NCBI GenBank assembly: GCA_038025085.1
Contig: CM076141.1
Span: 22,878,501 to 22,942,500, forward strand
Direction: 5' to 3'
DNA: 64,000 nt
Source of the DNA: Tetragonia tetragonoides
Lineage: Eukaryota; Streptophyta; Magnoliopsida; Caryophyllales; Aizoaceae
Part shown: in pieces, positions 58,101 through 64,000 of the stretch
Position numbering within the stretch: position 1 is the stretch's first letter
Layout of the letters: the number at the start of each line of letters is the position of its first letter
Notes under the pieces: generated by a model
What the model saw: only the letters and a program-made list of their open reading frames with translations
The model's database searches: none
Told to the model about the DNA's origin: nothing
Made by a program: the position numbers and the translations under genes

Positions 58101-61100
58101 CTTTTGTCTTGTAAATTAAGAGAAAGCATCCAAATACTTTGTTTGCATTCATTTGAGTGTGAAACTACACCCAGGATGTTTACAAGTACAAATAAGCTTC
58201 AACTCATGCTTTTGAATGTATTTACGCGTTTTAAAAGCTCATACGAATAGGGTGAAAGAGACTTGAGTTCTTTTGTGTTGCAAATTAAGAGAAAGCATCC
58301 AAATACTTTGTTTCCATTCATTTGAGGGTGAAACTACACCTAGAATGTTTACAAGTACAAACAAGCTTCAACTCAAGCAGTTGAATGAATCTAGACGTTT
58401 TAACAGGTCTTACGACTAGGGTTATAGAAATTGAGTTCTTTTGTGTTGTATATTAAGAAAAAGCATCGAAATACTTTGATTGCATTCATTTGAATGTGTG
58501 AAACTACACCTAGGATGTTTACAAGTACAAACAAGCTTCAACTCAAGCTGTTGAATGAATTTACGCGTTTTAACAGCTCTTACGACTAGGGTGATAGAAA
58601 TTGAGTTCTTTTGTGTTGTATATTAAGAGAAAGCATACAAATACTTTTTTTTCATTCATTTGACTGTGAAACTACACCTGGGATGTTTACAAGTACAATC
58701 AAGTTTCAACTCAAGCTTTTGAATGTATTTACGCGTTTTAACAGCTCTGACGATTAGGGTGATAGAAATTGAGTTTTTTTGTGTTGTATATTAAGAGAAA
58801 GCATCCAAATACTTTGTTTGCATTCATTTGAGTGTGAAACTACACCTAGGATGTTTACAAGTACAAACAAGCTTCAACTCAAGCTGTTGAATGAATTTAC
58901 GCGTTTTAACAGCTCTGACGACTAGGGTGATAGAAATTGAGTTCTTTTGTGTTGTATATTAAGAGAAAGCATCCAAATACTTTGTTTGCATTCATTTGAG
59001 TATGAAACTACACCTAGGATGTTTACAGTTACAAACAACTTTCAACTCATGCTTTTGAATTCATTTACGCGTTTCAAAAGCTCATACGAGTAGGGTGAAA
59101 GAGATTTGAGTTCTTTTGTGTTGTATAGTAAGAGAAAGCATCCAAATACTTTGTTTGCATTCATTTGAGTGTGAAACTACACCTAGGATGTTTACAAGTA
59201 CAAACAAAGTTCAACTCAAGCTTTTGAATGCATTTACGCGTTTTAAAAGCTCATACGAATAGGGTGATAGAATTTTAGTTCTTTTGTGTAGTATATTAAG
59301 AGAAAACACCCAAATATTTTGTTTGCATTCATTAGAGTATGAAAGTACTCCAAGAATGTTTTAAAGTACAAACAAGCTTCAACTCAAGCTGTTGAATGCA
59401 TTTACGAGTTTTAAAAGCCCATACGAGTAGGGTGAAAGAGATTTTAGATCTTTTGTGTTGTATATTAAGAGAAAGCATCCAAATACTTTGTTTGCATTCA
59501 TTTGACTGTGAAACTACACCTAGGATGTTTACAAGTACAAACAAGCTTCAACTCATGCTTTTGAATGTATTTACGCATTTTAAAAGCTCATACGAATAGG
59601 GTGAAAGAGATTTGAGTTCTTTTGTGTTGTAAATTAAGAGAAAGCATCCAAATACTTTGTTTCCATTCATTTGAGGGTGAAACTACACCTAGAATGTTTA
59701 CAATTACAAACAAGCTTCAACTCAAGCTTTTGAATGCATTTACGCGTTTTAACAGCTCCTACGACTAGGGTGATAGAAATTGTGTTCTTTTGTGTTGTAT
59801 GTTAAGAGAAAGTATCCAAATACTTTGTCTGCATTCATTTGAGTTTGAAATAACACCAGGGATGTTTACAAGTACAAACAAGCTTCAACTCAAGCTTTTG
59901 AATGCATTTACGCGTTTTAACAGCTCTTACGACTTGGGTGATAGAATTTTAGTTCTTTTGTGTTGTATATTAAGAGAAAGCACCCAAATGTTTTGTTTGC
60001 ATTCATTTGAGTATGAAACTACTCCAAGAATGTTTTAAAGTACAAACAAGCTTCAACTCAAGCTTTTGAATGTATTTACGCGTTTTAAAAGCTCATACGA
60101 GTAGGCTGAAAGAGATTTGAGTTCTTTTGTGTTGTATATTAAGAGAAAGCATCCAAATACTTTGTTTGCATTCATTTGAGTGTGAAACTACACCTAGGAT
60201 ATTTACAAGTACAAACAAGCTTCAACTCAAGCTTTTGAATGTATTTACGCGTTTTAAAAGCTCATACGAGTAGGGTGAAAGAGATTTGAGTTCTTTTATG
60301 TTGTATATTAAGTGAAAGCATCCAAATACTTTGTTTGCATTCATTTGAGTGTGAAACTACACCTAGGATGTTTACAAGTACAAACAAGCTTCAACTCAAG
60401 CTGTTGAATGAATTTACGCGTTTTAAAAGCTCATACGAATAGGGTGAAAGAGATTTGAGTTCTTTTGTGTTGTAAATTAAGAGAAAGCATCCAAATACTT
60501 TGTTTCCATTCATTTGAGTGTGAAACTACACCTAGAATGTTCACAAGTACAAACAAGCTTCAACTCAAGCTTTTGAATGCATTTACGCGTTTTAACAGCT
60601 CCTACGACTAGGGTGATAGAAATTGTGTTCTTTTGTATTGTATATTAAGAGAAAGTATCCAAATACTTTGTCTGCATTCATTTGAGTTTGCAATAACCCC
60701 AAGGATGTTTACAAGTACAAACAAGCTTCAACTCAAGCTTTTGAATGCATTTACGCGTTTTAAAAGCTCATACGAGTAGGGTGAAAGAGATTTGAGTTCT
60801 TTTGTGTTGTATATTAAGAAAAAATAATCCCCAAATACTTTGTTTCCATTCATTTAAGTGTGAAACTACACCTAGGATGTTTACAAGTACAAACAAGCTT
60901 CATGTCAAGCTTTTGAATGTATTTACGCGTTTTAAAAGCTCATACGAGTAGGGTGAAAGAGATTTGAGTTTGTGTTGTATATTAAGAGAAAGCATCCAAA
61001 TACTTTGTTTGCATTCATTTTAGTGTGAAACTACACATAGGATGTTTACAGTTACAAACAAGCTTCAACTCAAGCTTTTGAATGCATTTACGCGTTTTAA

Positions 61101-62160
61101 AAGCTCATACGAGGAGGGTGAAAGATATTTGAGTTCTTCTGTGTTGTATACTAAGAGAAAGCATCCAAATACTTTGTTTGCATTCATTTGAGTGTGAAAC
61201 TACACCTAGGATGTTTACAAGTACAAACAAGCTTCAACTCAAGCTGGTGAATGAATCTACACGTTTTAACAGCTCTTACGACTAGGGTTATAGAAATTGA
61301 GTTCTTTTGTGTTGTATATTAAGAGAAAGAATCCAAATACTTTGTTTTCATTCATTTGAGTGTGAAACTACACCTGGGATGTTTACAAGTACAAACAAGT
61401 TTCAACTCAAGCCTTTGAATGTATTTAAGTGTTTTAAAAGCTCATACGAGTAGGGTGAAAGAGATTTGAGTTCTTTTGTGTTGTATATTAAGAGAAAGCA
61501 TCCAAATACTTTGCTTGCATTCATTTGAGTGTAAAACTACACCTAGGATGTTTACAAGTACAAACAAGCTTCAACTCAAGCTGTTGAATGAATTTACGCG
61601 TTTTAACAGCTCTTACGACAAGGGTGATAGAAATTGAGTTCTTTTGTGTTGTATATTAAGAGAAAGCATCCAAATACTTTGTTTGCATTCATTTGAGTGT
61701 GAAACTACACCTAGGATATTTACAGTTACAAACAAGCTTCAACTCATGCTTTTGAATTCATTTACGCGTTTTAAAAGCTCACACGAGTAGGGTGAAAGAG
61801 ATTTGAGTTCTTTTGTGATGTATATTAAGAGAAAGCATCCAAATACTTTTTTTGCATTCATTTGAGTGTGAAACTACACCTAGGATGTTTACAACTACAA
61901 ACAAGCTTCAACTCATGCTTTTGAATGTATTTACGCGTTTTAAAAGCTCATACGAATAGGGTGAAAGAGATTTGAGTTCTTTTGTGTTGTAAATTAAGAG
62001 AAAGCATCCAAATACTTTGTTTCCATTCATTTGAGGGTGAAACTACACCTAGAATGTTTACAAGTACAAACAAGCTTCAACTCAAGCTTTTGAATGCATT
62101 TACGCGTTTTAACAGCTCCTACAACTAGGGTGATAGAAATTGCGTTCTTTTGTGTTGTAT

Positions 62161-62240
62161 GTTAAGAGAAAGTATCCAAATACTTTGTCTGCATTCATTT
62201 GAATGCATTTACGCATTTTAAAAGCTCTTACGACTAGGGT
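62161..62240. repeat. Truncated C/D fusion monomer
   Basis: GTCTGCATTCATTTGAATGC joins the right part of a C monomer to the TTTTGAATGCATTT of the next one at about 62,200, removing the CCAGGG...AAGCTTCAACTC segment (roughly 65-80 bp). TTTGA is present at both edges. As a result this C-D pair lacks its HindIII site between the two monomers. Confidence 0.75.
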
Positions 62241-64000
62241 GATAGAATTTTAGTTCTTTTGTGTTGTATATTTAAAAGAAAGCACCCAAATGTTTTGTTT
62301 GCATTCATTTGAGTATGAAACTACTCCAAGAATGTTTTAAAGTACAAACAAGCTTCAACTCAAGCTTTTGATTGTATTTACGCGTTTTAAAAGCTCATAC
62401 GAGTAGGGTGAAAGAGATTTGAGTTCTTTTGTGTTGTATATTAAGAGAAAGCATCCAAATACTTTGTTTGCATTCATTTGAGTGTGAAACTATACCTAGG
62501 ATGTTTACAGTTACAAACAAGCTTCAACTCAAGCTTTTGAATGCATTTACGCGTTTTAAAAGCTCATACGAGTAGGGTGAAAGAGATTTGAGTTCTTTTG
62601 TGTTGTATACTAAGAGAAAGCATCCAAGTACTTTGTTTGCATTCATTTGAGTGTGAAACTACACCTAGGATGTTTACAAGTACAAACAAGCTTCAACTCA
62701 AGCTTTTGAATGCATTTACGCGTTTTAAAAGCTCATACGAGGAGGGTGAAAGAGATTTGAGTTCTTCTGTGTTGTATACTAAGAGAAAGCATTCAAATAC
62801 TTTGTTTGCATTCATTTGAGTGTGAAACTACACCTAGGATGTTTACAAGTACAAACAAGCTTCAACTGAAGCTGTTGAATGAATCTACACGTTTTAACAG
62901 CTCTTACGACTAGGGTTATAGAAATTGAGTTCTTTTGTGTTGTATATTAAGAAAAAGCATCGAAATACTTTGTTTGCATTCATTCGAATGTGTGAAACTA
63001 CACCTAGGATGTTTACAAGTACAAACAAGCTTCAACTCAAGCTGTTGAATGAATTTACGCGTTTTAACAGCTCTTACGACTAGGGTGATAGAAATTGAGT
63101 TCTTTTGTGTTGTATATTAAGAGAAAGAATCCAAATACTTTGTTTTCATTCATTTAAGTGTGAAACTACACCTGGGATGTTTACAAGTGCAAACAAGTTT
63201 CAACTCAAGCCTTTGAATGTATTTACGCGTTTTAAAAGCTCATACGAGTAGAGTGAAAGAGATTTGAGTTCTTTTGTGTTGTATGTTAAGAGAAAGCATC
63301 CAAATACTTTGTTTGCATTCATTTGAGTGTGAAACTACACCTAGGATGTTTACAAGTACAAACAAGCTTCAACTCAAGCTGTTGAATGAATTTACGCGTT
63401 TTAACAGCTCTTACGACTAGAGTGATAGAAATTGAGTTCTTTTGTGTTGTATATTAAGAGAAAGCATCCAAATACTTTGTTTGCATTCATTTGAGTGTGA
63501 AACTACACCTAGCATGTTTACAGCTACAAACAAGCTTCAACTCAAGCTTTTGAATTCATTTACGCGTTTTAAAAGCTCATACGATTAGGGTGAAAGAGAT
63601 TTGAGTTCTTTTGTGTTGTATAGTAAGCGAAAGCATCCAAATACTTTGTTTGCATTCATTTGAGTGTGAAACTACACCTAGGATGTTTACAAGTACAAAC
63701 AAAGTTCAACTCAAGCTTTTGAATGTATTTACGCGTTTTAAAAGCTCATACGAGTAGGCTGAAAGAGATTTGAGTTCTTTTGTGTTGTATATTAAGAGAA
63801 AGCATCCAAATACTTTGTTTGCATTCATTTGAGTGTGAAACTACACCTAGGATTTTTACAAGTACAAACAAGCTTCAACTCAAGCTGTTGAATGAATTTT
63901 CGCGTTTTAACAGCTCTTACGACTAGGGTGATAGAAATTGAGTTCTTTTCTGTTGTATATTAAGAGAAAGCATCCAAATACTTTGTTTGCATTCATTTGA

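Larger units (their letters stand above)
43879..64000. repeat. Satellite array, right tract
   Basis: The same monomer resumes after the second LTR and runs to the window end, which cuts through a monomer. This tract differs in composition. C-D dimers are frequent (around 44.7, 50.5, 53.0, 53.8, 55.8 and 59.8 kb, with partial ones elsewhere). A form-B variant with TACGAGGAGGGTGAAAG followed by GAGTTCTTCTGTG and GTATACTAAG occurs only here (near 45.85, 47.03, 47.37, 49.06, 51.93, 55.2, 56.39, 61.1 and 62.74 kb). A form reading TACGAATAGGGTGAAAG with GTTGTAAATTAAG is also common. No gene is visible. Confidence 0.97.
50038..64000. repeat. Irregular satellite with frequent C-D dimers
   Basis: No long exact higher-order repeat is evident to me here. 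Recurring combinations are a TACGAATAGGG/GTAAATTAAG monomer, then C, then D (about 50.2-50.7, 53.55-54.0, 55.5-56.0, 59.6-60.05 and 61.9-62.35 kb), and a TCCAAGTAC or GCATCC monomer followed by the GAGGAGGG variant and an AATCTACACG monomer (51.9, 56.25-56.6, 61.0-61.3 and 62.6-62.95 kb). These look like remnants of an older repeat of several monomers that has been shuffled. No gene is seen. Confidence 0.7.

Noticed and set aside
11890..62819. Many open frames of 60-83 codons on both strands with similar peptides (for example the LCLHSFECETTPRMFT type on plus and HSNECKQSIWML type on minus)
   Set aside because: They repeat at the monomer period, occur on both strands of the same bases, lack any domain and persist because 168 bp is a multiple of three. 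Monomers of 169-170 bp end them. I see no reason to call a gene.
1..64000. CRISPR-like regularity
   Set aside because: There are no unique spacers; whole 168-bp units are repeated and the variation is spread along the unit. The flanks and LTR are eukaryotic in type.
1..64000. Telomere-like TAGGGT in every monomer
   Set aside because: It is a single short match per monomer (CTAGGGTGAT, GTAGGGTGAA), with no tandem TTTAGGG units.
1..64000. TATATTAAG in most monomers as a possible promoter
   Set aside because: It is an AT-rich part of the repeat with no other promoter sign. Satellite transcription is possible but the sequence alone does not support a promoter call.
1..64000. CENP-B box
   Set aside because: I looked for a TTCG...CGGG-type box in the monomer and saw none.

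Overview
The whole 64-kb window is satellite DNA. It is a head-to-tail tandem array of an AT-rich monomer of about 168-170 bp, roughly 370 copies, interrupted only twice by the same 661-bp LTR sequence. I find no protein-coding gene, rRNA, tRNA or CRISPR array. Short open frames of 60-83 codons occur on both strands, but they recur with the monomer phase and are by-products of a repeat whose commonest length (168 bp) is divisible by three. The nucleosome-sized monomer, the multimeric higher-order repeats and a plant-type LTR (TG...CA ends, 5-bp target duplication, TATAAAT box) suggest a centromeric or pericentromeric array of a flowering plant. I do not recognise the satellite and cannot name the species.

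Monomer families. Two main forms alternate irregularly. Form A carries GTTGAATGAATTT, CAGCTCTTACGAC and GATAGAAATT. Form B carries TTTTGAATG, AAGCTCATACGAG and GAAAGAGATTT. Two more diverged forms, C (GAAATAACACCAGGG) and D (GATAGAATTTTAG, ACTCCAAGAATG), usually sit next to each other as a C-D dimer. A further subtype is 2 bp longer (GAATGTGTGAAAC). Most monomers contain HindIII (AAGCTT), MluI (ACGCGT) and AvrII (CCTAGG) sites.

Layout. 1-11.9 kb is a mosaic with a six-monomer (1,013-bp) higher-order repeat and several re-used blocks. 11.9-15.8 kb is a seven-monomer (1,179-bp) higher-order repeat in about 3.3 copies. 15.8-29.7 kb and 29.7-44.6 kb are two diverged copies of one long segment; each carries the solo LTR (26,883-27,543 and 43,218-43,878) with the same GAAAG target duplication, so the LTR inserted once and was later copied with its surroundings. 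Inside the second copy, 33.1-36.2 kb is another seven-monomer repeat (1,181 bp, about 2.6 copies). 45.0-47.3 kb is a third seven-monomer repeat (1,180 bp, two copies) and 47.2-50.0 kb a ten-monomer repeat (1,687 bp). 44-64 kb is rich in C-D dimers and has private monomer variants.

How it works. Nothing here encodes a pathway. The sequence records repeated unequal exchange or conversion at scales from dimers to about 16 kb, with sporadic short deletions inside monomers and one retrotransposon insertion that recombined to a solo LTR. A centromere role is an inference from architecture and needs CENH3 data.
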